NCBI GenBank assembly: GCA_903898715.1 | Contig: CAIUGL010000142.1 | Location: forward strand, 1 to 64,000 | DNA length: 64,000 bases | Source of the DNA: an uncultured Cytophagaceae bacterium | GTDB taxonomy: Bacteria > Bacteroidota > Bacteroidia > Cytophagales > Spirosomataceae | Direction of reading: 5' to 3' | Part shown: positions 34,400-42,183 of the stretch, in pieces | How positions within the stretch are numbered: position 1 is the first letter of the stretch | Layout: the number at the start of each line of letters is the position of its first letter | Translations under genes and position numbers: made by a program | Notes under the pieces: model-generated | Seen by the model: the letters and a program-made list of their open reading frames with translations, nothing else | Told to the model about the DNA's origin: nothing | Database searches by the model: none

Positions 34400-36184
34400 A
34401 TGGGCGCATTAGGTCATCTCAACTCATTTTTTTGGCGATATAAGTGGTTACTTTTTTTAGGAATCATCTTTACATTTGGATCTAATTTCTTTGGTGTTGT
34501 TCCTGCCCAACTCGTGCGTTTTGCGCTCGATCTCGTGACCGAAACGATTGATATTTATTTTCTTTTTAAGGGATTTGGTATGCAGTCGGCCTTTTACGAG
34601 GTTTTTGCTAGTACCTTATTTTATTATGGCGTGTTGATTGTCCTGATGGCTTTCATCAAAGGCGTTTTCTTGTTTTTGGTTCGCCAAACCCTGATTGTCA
34701 TGTCCCGTCATATTGAATATGATATGAAGCAGGAGATTTATGCCCATTATCAGACTTTGCCATTGTCGTTTTATCGCCAACAAAACACCGGGGATTTGAT
34801 GGCGCGGATTTCAGAGGATGTGAGCAAAGTCCGGATGTACGTTGGCCCTAGCGTCATGTATGGACTCAATTTGATTTCCGTTTTCACGTTGGTTATCTAT
34901 TACATGTGGCATGTAAGTCCTACGCTGATGTGGTATGTGTTGCTTCCTCTGCCGATTCTTTCGTTTAGCATTTATTATGTCAACTCGCTGATCATTCGCA
35001 AGTCGGAGGAGATTCAGGCGGGTTTATCGTCAATTTCTACCTTTGCACAAGAGGCTTTTTCTGGCATTCGTGTGTTGAAATCGTTTGTCCGCGAAAAGCA
35101 ATCCGTGGACTCTTTTGCTGCGGCATCAGCAAACTACCGAAGCAAGTCATTGGATTTAGTTCGGATTGATTCCTTGTTTACACCGCTCATTTCATTGTTA
35201 GTTGGTTTTTCTACCTTACTCGTCGTATACGTGGGTTCCAGAGAAGTCATGGCAGGCCGCATGAGTATCGGTAACATTACCGAATTCATCATGTACGTGT
35301 TTATGTTGACCTGGCCAGTAACCGCGCTCGGTTGGACTTCCTCCCAAATTCAGCGTGCTGCCGCATCCCAAAAGCGGATCAATGAGTTTTTGAATATCCA
35401 GTCGGAGCTTGTTCCCGGCAAACAAATTGCACAAACGATACTAGGGAGGTGGACGTTCAAAAACGTGCATTTTACATATCCTGGATCAGATCGAGCTGTT
35501 CTGCACGATATAAATTTAGAGATTATGCCGGGTGAAGCCGTAGCTTTACTGGGGACGACCGGATCCGGAAAAAGTACGATTGCGTTATTAATGGCGCGTT
35601 TTTATGACCCGTCGGCTGGAGAGATTTTGTTAGATGGAATTTCTTTGAGGGACTGGGATATTCAGCATGTGCGTAAACATCTTGGATTTGTTCCGCAGGA
35701 TGTATTTTTATTTTCGACGTCGATTGCGGAAAATATTCGTTTTGGTCAGGATGATTTAACATCGGATGAAATGCATCAAGCAGCACGTTTTGCGGATGTG
35801 CATGACAATATCATGGAATTTCCGGATCAGTATGAAACCTTATTGGGCGAACGTGGTGTGACACTTTCTGGTGGACAAAAGCAACGCGTTTCGCTGGCGC
35901 GCGCACTAGCAAAACGTCCTACGATGTTAATTTTGGATGATTGTCTTTCTGCGGTGGATACGCATACGGAGCATAAAATTTTGGAACATTTGCGTTCCAT
36001 TATGGCCGACAAAACAAGCTTAATTATATCCCATCGTGTTTCTTCAGCGAAATTAGCGAGCCGTATTTTTGTTTTACAGGATGGTCAATTACTGGAGGAA
36101 GGAACGCACAAGCAATTGATGAAGAACAAGCAATTGTACTACGAATTATACCAGCAACAGTTGAACGAGGAGCAGGGGTTATAA
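34400..36184 (+). CDS. ABC transporter, fused membrane and ATPase domains
   Basis: A 594-aa half-transporter of the MsbA/exporter type. About 310 residues of membrane domain with six helices are followed by the nucleotide-binding domain with Walker A GTTGSGKST (385-393), signature LSGGQKQR, Walker B MLILDDCLSAVD and the H-loop IISHRVSS. The ATG at 34400 is used because the extra N-terminal residues of the longer frame would start at a TTG. It probably exports a lipid, peptide or drug; the substrate is unknown. It overlaps the convergent TolC-like gene by 6 bases at TTATAA. Confidence 0.93.
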   Translation: MGALGHLNSFFWRYKWLLFLGIIFTFGSNFFGVVPAQLVRFALDLVTETIDIYFLFKGFGMQSAFYEVFASTLFYYGVLIVLMAFIKGVFLFLVRQTLIVMSRHIEYDMKQEIYAHYQTLPLSFYRQQNTGDLMARISEDVSKVRMYVGPSVMYGLNLISVFTLVIYYMWHVSPTLMWYVLLPLPILSFSIYYVNSLIIRKSEEIQAGLSSISTFAQEAFSGIRVLKSFVREKQSVDSFAAASANYRSKSLDLVRIDSLFTPLISLLVGFSTLLVVYVGSREVMAGRMSIGNITEFIMYVFMLTWPVTALGWTSSQIQRAAASQKRINEFLNIQSELVPGKQIAQTILGRWTFKNVHFTYPGSDRAVLHDINLEIMPGEAVALLGTTGSGKSTIALLMARFYDPSAGEILLDGISLRDWDIQHVRKHLGFVPQDVFLFSTSIAENIRFGQDDLTSDEMHQAARFADVHDNIMEFPDQYETLLGERGVTLSGGQKQRVSLARALAKRPTMLILDDCLSAVDTHTEHKILEHLRSIMADKTSLIISHRVSSAKLASRIFVLQDGQLLEEGTHKQLMKNKQLYYELYQQQLNEEQGL

Positions 36185-37501
36185 AATTCCACCGCTTAAG
36201 CGAATCAACTCAATCTCCGCTGATTTAGCCGCAAATTTTGCTTCGATTAAACGTGTTTCAGCTGCGACTGCATTGCGTTGTACCTCACGTAGTTCATACG
36301 ATGTGGCAATTCCTACTTTAAATCGATCGAAAGCAATATCAATGTTTTGCTTAGCGATGGTGTAATTTTCAGATTCTAAGTTGATTAAATTCAATGCATT
36401 TTCATACGTGACATAGGCGCGCTCCAGGGATGCGTTGAGGGAATTTTTAAGATCGTCTACTTGCAATTGCGCGATTTCAGCATTGATTTTGGCATTTTGA
36501 ACGCGGCGTTTTTGGTTGTATCCATCGAAGATATTGATGGTTGCACGTAATCCATAGTTCAAGGCATTACTAGTTCCTCTTTGCACACCGAAACCAGCCC
36601 CATTTTCTACTTGGTTCATATTATATCCGGCAAGTAAATCTATTTGCGGCATTTGTAAGCTTTGCGTGTTCTTGATATCTAAATCTGAAATACGCTTACT
36701 TACGATGGCTGCTAGGAGTGTAGGGTTCTGTTTCATCGCCAAATCACGCAATTCAGTCAATGATAATTTCGGCAATAAATCAATCACTGAAAGTACCTTG
36801 AATTCTGTTTGCATCGCACGCACCAACAGGGCATTGAAACTAATTTTAGTATTCAAAAAAGATTGTTCTTGAGCGAGTAACAAAGCTTTATCTTCGTTAT
36901 AATCAACTTGAGCTGAGTAATAATCTACTTTGGATCCTTGGCCTACTTCATAGCGATCTTTCGCTAATTTGAGGCGGTCATTTGAGATTTCGAGTCCCTT
37001 TTTGAAGTTATTAACCCGTAATTCTTGACGGATGATATCGTAGTAGGTATTGCTAATCAAAGCAATTAGATTCTCAATAGAAGTTTCGGTTTGTTGGGCC
37101 CCCAACTGCTGTAATTCAGCAAATCGATCTTTTAAAATAAACATGCCTTTTCCATCATATAATGTCCAAGCCATGGTTACCCCTGCATTTCCCGAATTCG
37201 AGCGAACGCCACTTTGGTTCAATGGGGCACGCAATCCACCAAAAAACTCTTGATTCAACCCTGATACCGCATAATTTTTTGTGGTCGTACCGTTGATGGT
37301 TGGCAAAAATCCTGCATTACCCAACGTATTATCATTTTCTGCAATTTTTTCGCGCTTTTTAGCGATTTGAATGGAGAATTGATTTTGTAAGCCTTGCTGT
37401 ATCGCATCTTCCAATCGTAACGTTTCTTGGGCATCAGCGGAAGAAGATACGCCTAGGGATAAAATGAATAGGAGGGAAAGGGGTAAGCCAACTAGTTTCA
37501 T
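36179..37501 (-). CDS. TolC-family outer-membrane efflux protein
   Basis: A 440-aa protein with a signal peptide (KLVGLPLSLLFILSLGVSSSADA) and the two OEP repeats of long coiled helices, seen as repeated heptad-like stretches such as YEVGQGSKVDYYSAQVDYNE and FKVGIATSYELREVQRNAVA. It should form the outer-membrane exit channel for tripartite export. No membrane-fusion protein or RND pump is adjacent on this strand; the neighbour is a convergent ABC exporter, so the two may not belong to one system. Confidence 0.88.
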   Translation of the reverse strand: MKLVGLPLSLLFILSLGVSSSADAQETLRLEDAIQQGLQNQFSIQIAKKREKIAENDNTLGNAGFLPTINGTTTKNYAVSGLNQEFFGGLRAPLNQSGVRSNSGNAGVTMAWTLYDGKGMFILKDRFAELQQLGAQQTETSIENLIALISNTYYDIIRQELRVNNFKKGLEISNDRLKLAKDRYEVGQGSKVDYYSAQVDYNEDKALLLAQEQSFLNTKISFNALLVRAMQTEFKVLSVIDLLPKLSLTELRDLAMKQNPTLLAAIVSKRISDLDIKNTQSLQMPQIDLLAGYNMNQVENGAGFGVQRGTSNALNYGLRATINIFDGYNQKRRVQNAKINAEIAQLQVDDLKNSLNASLERAYVTYENALNLINLESENYTIAKQNIDIAFDRFKVGIATSYELREVQRNAVAAETRLIEAKFAAKSAEIELIRLSGGIL

Positions 37502-37619
37502 AGGTTAATATTAAGAGGCAAAGAACAAACATAGCACTTTTGATTCAGAATTCGAAGGAACTAGCCTACAAGTCGTGATAGTGATTTTATTTCTGAAATT
37601 GCTAATTTGCATGATGTCT

Positions 37620-38438
37620 ATGCCAGTGATATCCCAATTAATCATTTTCCCTATTAAATCGCTCGGTCCTGTTGCGTTGCAGCAGGCTGAGGTGGATGCT
37701 TTGGGATTGGTTGGAGACCGCCGGTTCATGTTGGTGTCAGACTCGGGTCAATTTATCACCCAGCGGACACGTCCAGATTTGACGCGATTTGCGTTGAAAT
37801 TATATGGGTCGGATTATTTGATCATGGACCAAGTAACTAAAAATCATCGTGTTTTAGCTGTAAATCCAGCATTGGGTGATTGGGTAGATGTGACTTTATG
37901 GGATGATGCTATTCGTGTTCGTGAAGTGGCTGATGGCATTTCTGCCTGGTTTTCTGAGTTGCTGCATGAGTCCGTTCGACTGGTTCAGATTCAATCGGAG
38001 GCGCCGCGCGAAATTCAAGCTAAATACCAAACCCAAGGATCGCAACAAAGTTCTTTCGCAGATTCTCTGCCTATTTTAGTTGCTTCCGAAGCATCGTATC
38101 AAACTGTGGAACGCCAATTGGGTTCTTCATTTGACTGGATGCGTTTTCGAGCCAATATCATTATTTCTGGTGTCGAAGCATTTGAAGAAGATACGTGGTC
38201 CGAGTTTACGCTGGGACCTGTCCGATTGATGGGAGCGAAACCGTGTGCACGATGCCAACTGGTCAATGTGGAACCGTCGACGGGGGAGGTAGATACTTCC
38301 ATGCTGGCGGCGTTGAGTACGTTTCGAAAAGTGGAAAATAAGGTGTATTTCGGCCAACAAGCTGTTCCGGTAGTGCTGGGGAGATTGTCCGTAGGAGATG
38401 AAATTCACGTCGAGAAAAGCAAGGATGCGCTTTTTTAG
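37620..38438 (+). CDS. MOSC-domain protein
   Basis: A 272-aa protein with the MOSC N-terminal barrel (SQLIIFPIKSLGPVALQQAE) and the C-terminal MOSC core including MRFRANIIISG and the conserved cysteine region KPCARCQLVNVEPSTG. Such proteins bind molybdenum cofactor and act in sulfur transfer or N-hydroxylated substrate reduction (YcbX/mARC type). The start is uncertain: ATGs at 37611, 37614 and 37620 are in frame, and a GTG at 37575 adds a hydrophobic stretch. I chose the last because it fits the family best. The end overlaps the next gene by 14 bases. Confidence 0.75.
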   Translation: MPVISQLIIFPIKSLGPVALQQAEVDALGLVGDRRFMLVSDSGQFITQRTRPDLTRFALKLYGSDYLIMDQVTKNHRVLAVNPALGDWVDVTLWDDAIRVREVADGISAWFSELLHESVRLVQIQSEAPREIQAKYQTQGSQQSSFADSLPILVASEASYQTVERQLGSSFDWMRFRANIIISGVEAFEEDTWSEFTLGPVRLMGAKPCARCQLVNVEPSTGEVDTSMLAALSTFRKVENKVYFGQQAVPVVLGRLSVGDEIHVEKSKDALF

Positions 38439-39168
38439 GATATTACATATCAGTAGTTTGGATGTTGTTTTTGGCGCTGTAGCCATGCAGGCGATGCTTT
38501 GGAATGTGCTGGTGGGAAGTATCCAGCCCTGGTCTGAGCAAGTGGTCTTGGGCGTTTCTGTTTGGATTTTTTATTTAGCTGATCGGCAATTAGACAATAT
38601 AGTACACCGGCCAACCGATGCAATTCATTTGTTTCACGATCGTTATCCGTTGTTTATTCGTGGACTTATTGGGGTATTGCTTGGTTGCTTAGGGTATTTG
38701 TTGGCCTTTCTTTCGGCCGATTTAATTCGTTTAGGTATTTGCCTAACTATAGGCATGGTGCTATATGGTTCCGTTCTGAAATATTGGGATCACATCTGGT
38801 TACCAAAGGAATTATTTACTTCGCTACTTTATGCAGTAGGTTTATTTTTGCCGAGTTATGCGGCAGGCAAGTTTAGTGGGCTTTTGTTCATCCATGTGGT
38901 ATTGTTGGCCCTCATGAACTTATCTTTATTTACCTGGCTAGAGGGTCATGTGAAATTTCGCAAATTATTCATAGGACTTCAATGGGCTTTGCTGGCTATT
39001 TTGCCTAGTATTTTGTGGTTTTTTGGATGGGAACTCGCCTTATGTCTTGTGATAATTCAGGGGATTCATGTGGGGATTTATTATTTTAGTCCCAATTTGC
39101 AGTATCGGTGGGTGGGTGAACTTGCCTTTTTAAGTCCCGTATTATATTTCGTTTATGAGCTTTTTTAA
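38425..39168 (+). CDS. Polytopic membrane protein of unknown function
   Basis: About 247 aa with seven to eight hydrophobic segments, starting at the ATG at 38425, which overlaps the MOSC stop by 14 bases; an upstream in-frame ATG at 38398 overlaps it by 41. An FYLADRQLDNI stretch recalls, weakly, the aspartate-rich loops of UbiA-type prenyltransferases, but a second such motif is not obvious, so I leave the function open. Tight overlap with both neighbours suggests one transcript with the MOSC and MFS genes. Confidence 0.7.
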   Translation: MRFFRILHISSLDVVFGAVAMQAMLWNVLVGSIQPWSEQVVLGVSVWIFYLADRQLDNIVHRPTDAIHLFHDRYPLFIRGLIGVLLGCLGYLLAFLSADLIRLGICLTIGMVLYGSVLKYWDHIWLPKELFTSLLYAVGLFLPSYAAGKFSGLLFIHVVLLALMNLSLFTWLEGHVKFRKLFIGLQWALLAILPSILWFFGWELALCLVIIQGIHVGIYYFSPNLQYRWVGELAFLSPVLYFVYELF

Positions 39169-40411
39169 AAATAAGGATGCCTATCAGGCCTTGCGTTTCC
39201 CGGAATTTAGGGCTTATGTAACGGGAAATACATTTTTCACGATTGCCTTATTAATGCAAGAGGTGATTTTAGCGTACGAAATTTACCATTTGACACATAA
39301 TCCGCTGGCTTTGGGTTTAATTGGCCTAGCTGAAGCGGTTCCATATATATCTTTGGTGTTGTTTGGAGGGCATTTTGCCGACAATCGGGATAAGAAGAAA
39401 ATCATGCAAAATTCATTGTTGGTGATTATTCTGGGTTCTTGTTTGTTATTGTATTCTGCCTTGCAATTGGATTCGCAGGATGCAAATTTTCATATTTATG
39501 CCATTTATTTTGTCATCTTTTTGATCGGTTTAGCGAAGGGATTTTTCAGTCCTGCAGCATCGTCATTGAATCCATTTTTAGTTCCTAAGGAAGTGTTTGC
39601 GAATGCCGCTACGTGGAATAGTTCGTTTTGGCAATTGGGTTCGATTTTAGGACCGGGTGCTGCTGGATTTTTGTATGCCTATGCAGGTTTAGCGGGCTCG
39701 TTGATAACGGTAATTGTGTTTTTGTTGATCGTGATGGCTTGCTTGTTTTTTATAGATAGCCGGCCTATCCCTCCTAAAAACACGCAGCATGATTCAATTT
39801 GGCTGAGTTTACGTGAAGGGATTACATATGTATTTAAGACTAAAATCATCTTATATGCGATTTCACTCGATTTGTTTTCGGTGTTATTTGGTGGAGTTAT
39901 TGCGATTTTACCGGTGTATGCGGAAGATATTTTACATGTAGGAGCGGAGGGTTTGGGGGTACTGCGTGCAGCACCATCAGTGGGAGCCGTGTTGACCATG
40001 TTGATGATGCTTTATTTTCCACCGCTCAAGCATGCGTGGCGAAATTTATTATTGGCCATCGCTGGATTTGGGTTGGCTACATTTGTTTTTGGCTTTTCAA
40101 CTAATTTCTGGATTTCGGTCGTTGCCCTGTTTTTTACGGGAGCCTTTGATTCGATCAGTGTAGTGATTCGCCAAACGGTCTTGCGTGTATTCACGCCAGA
40201 TGAGATGCGGGGACGCGTGTCATCGGTCAATGGCGTTTTTGTGAGTACCTCGAATGAGATGGGTGCTTTTGAATCGGGGGTTGCCGCTAAGTTTTTTGGC
40301 ACGGTTCCCTCCGTGATTTTGGGCGCTTGTGCGACGCTCGTCTTAGTCTCAATTGTGGCGTATAAATCCAAGGATTTGTTGGATTTAGATGTTCAAAAAG
40401 AGATGGAATAA
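39155..40411 (+). CDS. MFS transporter (EntS/MFS_3-like)
   Basis: A 418-aa major facilitator protein with about 12 helices. DNRDKKKIM is the cytoplasmic loop after helix 2, and FTPDEMRGRVSSVNG is characteristic of the drug/siderophore-exporter branch (MFS_3, EntS). It probably exports a small molecule. Its start overlaps the preceding membrane-protein gene by 14 bases, consistent with co-translation. Confidence 0.88.
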   Translation: MSFFKNKDAYQALRFPEFRAYVTGNTFFTIALLMQEVILAYEIYHLTHNPLALGLIGLAEAVPYISLVLFGGHFADNRDKKKIMQNSLLVIILGSCLLLYSALQLDSQDANFHIYAIYFVIFLIGLAKGFFSPAASSLNPFLVPKEVFANAATWNSSFWQLGSILGPGAAGFLYAYAGLAGSLITVIVFLLIVMACLFFIDSRPIPPKNTQHDSIWLSLREGITYVFKTKIILYAISLDLFSVLFGGVIAILPVYAEDILHVGAEGLGVLRAAPSVGAVLTMLMMLYFPPLKHAWRNLLLAIAGFGLATFVFGFSTNFWISVVALFFTGAFDSISVVIRQTVLRVFTPDEMRGRVSSVNGVFVSTSNEMGAFESGVAAKFFGTVPSVILGACATLVLVSIVAYKSKDLLDLDVQKEME

Positions 40412-40909
40412 TTAGGCCTCTATAGCCGTTCCCCAAGCAGTTAATGTCTCGATAATTGCCTTTTTTGAGGTGTGAGCTGTCGTTATTTCAGTCACATTTT
40501 GAATGGGTGCTGTGTTTTCGCCTAGTAAAGCGGGCATCAATTTAAAGTAATGCGACTTTATTTTTTTGTTTCCTTTTTTGTCCACGGAAATACATTCAAC
40601 GACGTCTACATGCGTGATGCCCACTAATCCGTCAGACGTTTTATCTTCTCGGAATGAAATGGATTCAATTAGATTTTTAGGGATACTGGTTGACTCGAGG
40701 ATACTCGAACCTTGGGTATGGATTTTTTTGATTTCATGTGCCCCAATCGCCATGAAAGAAATACGTTGTTTCCCTGATTTTTCCGCAAAATAATCACCTA
40801 TTGATTGAAAGAAATTGCGCGGCGGTAATTGAATTACGCCTAGGCCGATAAAATCAGATGGAATTTCTGAAGCAAGAAATGAAAATGATGGGGCAAGTTG
40901 AGCGCACAT
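40412..40909 (-). CDS. Hypothetical protein (165 aa)
   Basis: A soluble protein without signal peptide or membrane segment, with no domain I recognise. It contains a central basic patch (DKKGNKKIKSHYFK) and a C-terminal helix. Its stop abuts the convergent MFS gene. TATTTTTG (minus strand, 40935-40928) lies about 20 bases upstream of the ATG and could be a -7 box, but no matching -33 element is visible. Function unknown. Confidence 0.65.
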   Translation of the reverse strand: MCAQLAPSFSFLASEIPSDFIGLGVIQLPPRNFFQSIGDYFAEKSGKQRISFMAIGAHEIKKIHTQGSSILESTSIPKNLIESISFREDKTSDGLVGITHVDVVECISVDKKGNKKIKSHYFKLMPALLGENTAPIQNVTEITTAHTSKKAIIETLTAWGTAIEA

Positions 40910-40946
40910 ACGTATCTATATTTTGGGCAAAAATACCGTTTTTATT

Positions 40947-41234
40947 TTATAATCTGATTTTTGGTTTAGGGAATTCAAAGTGGGTGGCAAAGCCTTGAAA
41001 CCAGTGATGAATTTGGGCAAATCCCTCTTTATTTAGTGAATAAAGGATGAATTGGCCTTTTTTCTCAGCTAAAATCAATGAAGCTTGTTTGAGTAAATCC
41101 AAATGATGCGATATGCTGGGCTTCGTCATTTGAAATTGCTTAGCAATTTCACCTGCGTTGCGCGGGCCTTCCACCAATAATTGTAAAATCTCTCGCCTCG
41201 TTTGGTCATTTATGGCTTTGAATGCTGCTTCCAT
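40947..41234 (-). CDS. ArsR-family transcriptional regulator
   Basis: A 95-aa winged-helix repressor type. The sequence follows the ArsR/SdpR pattern: AAFKAINDQTRREILQLL, then AGEIAKQFQMTKPSISHHL for the recognition helix and LILAEKKGQFILYSL for the wing. No metal-binding cysteines of the ELCVCDL type are present, so it is probably not a metal sensor but an SdpR-like autorepressor. It is monocistronic, and its target is unknown. Confidence 0.85.
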   Translation of the reverse strand: MEAAFKAINDQTRREILQLLVEGPRNAGEIAKQFQMTKPSISHHLDLLKQASLILAEKKGQFILYSLNKEGFAQIHHWFQGFATHFEFPKPKIRL

Positions 41235-41279
41235 GGGAGTTTATTAAATAATTAGGCTAATATCTAAATAAAATCTGAT

Positions 41280-42182
41280 TTAGACAAGGTCCGCCTTGCG
41301 GTAAGCCTCAATTAATTTTAATTCGCCCTCTTTTCCCGGATGAAAATTACCATGTTCCATACCTAATACGCCTTGAAATCCTTTTGTTTTCAAATGCTTA
41401 AAGATGTTTTGATAATTAACCTCGCCGGTTCCTGGTTCTTTACGCCCTGGGTTATCGCCAATTTGGATGTAGGCAATTTCGTCCCAACACCGATTCATAT
41501 TCGCGATTAAATTACCCTCATTGCGTTGCATGTGGTAAATGTCAAATAAGATTTTGCATGATGGGCTTCCTACGCCCTTACAAATACTATACGTTTGATC
41601 TGAATAGCGTAAAAATAAATCTGGATTATCACTCAGTGGTTCTAACACCATGGTCAAGCGATGGGGTTCTAAGATTTCAGCACCTCGCTTAAGTACTTCG
41701 ATGACATTGCCCGTTTGAATGCCCATGGGTAATTGCCGACTGAAATTGCCGGGAACCACCGTTGCCCATTTGGCATTAACGCGCTTAGCGGTTTCAACAG
41801 CTTTGTGGCAGGCCTGAATAAACGTATCTGTCCATGCTTTGTCACCCGTTGTCATGTGTGATTTATCGAAAAATCCATCAAATTTGATCACAAATACACC
41901 CATATCCATACCGAGGCGTGCTAGGGTTTCGCCAATTTTTACTTGCGTTTCAACTGGCCGGCCCATCATGTCATTATCTTCCAGCGCCCGAAAGCCCATA
42001 TCATACATGAATTTTAACTGGTCAATTTCATCCTTTCCAGCGTGCTGCTGAAACATGCCAAAATGTGGGGCATATTTTAAGTTAAATGGCGCTTGTCCTG
42101 CCGACTGTGCCTTTGTGGATGTTTGAATGCCAGCTGTAAATAGCCCAGCACTCACTAGTTGTGAAAATGTTCTGCGATCCAT
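41280..42182 (-). CDS. Tat-exported hydroxypyruvate-isomerase-like TIM barrel
   Basis: A 300-aa xylose-isomerase-like barrel. The N-terminus MDRRTFSQLVSAGLFTAG has the twin-arginine motif before a hydrophobic stretch, so it is probably exported to the periplasm. Metal-ligand positions follow the family: Glu in MVLEPLSDN, Asp and His in LFDIYHMQ, His and the acid in IQIGDNPGR and GMEHGNFHPG. It resembles hydroxypyruvate isomerase, but the substrate is unproven. The gene lies 1 base after the stop of the large PVC-type protein on the same strand, so the two are coupled. Confidence 0.85.
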   Translation of the reverse strand: MDRRTFSQLVSAGLFTAGIQTSTKAQSAGQAPFNLKYAPHFGMFQQHAGKDEIDQLKFMYDMGFRALEDNDMMGRPVETQVKIGETLARLGMDMGVFVIKFDGFFDKSHMTTGDKAWTDTFIQACHKAVETAKRVNAKWATVVPGNFSRQLPMGIQTGNVIEVLKRGAEILEPHRLTMVLEPLSDNPDLFLRYSDQTYSICKGVGSPSCKILFDIYHMQRNEGNLIANMNRCWDEIAYIQIGDNPGRKEPGTGEVNYQNIFKHLKTKGFQGVLGMEHGNFHPGKEGELKLIEAYRKADLV

Positions 42183-42183
42183 C

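Noticed and set aside
34400-37501. ABC exporter plus TolC as one export system
   Set aside because: They are convergent, end on overlapping stops, and no membrane-fusion protein lies between them, so the neighbourhood alone does not support one complex.
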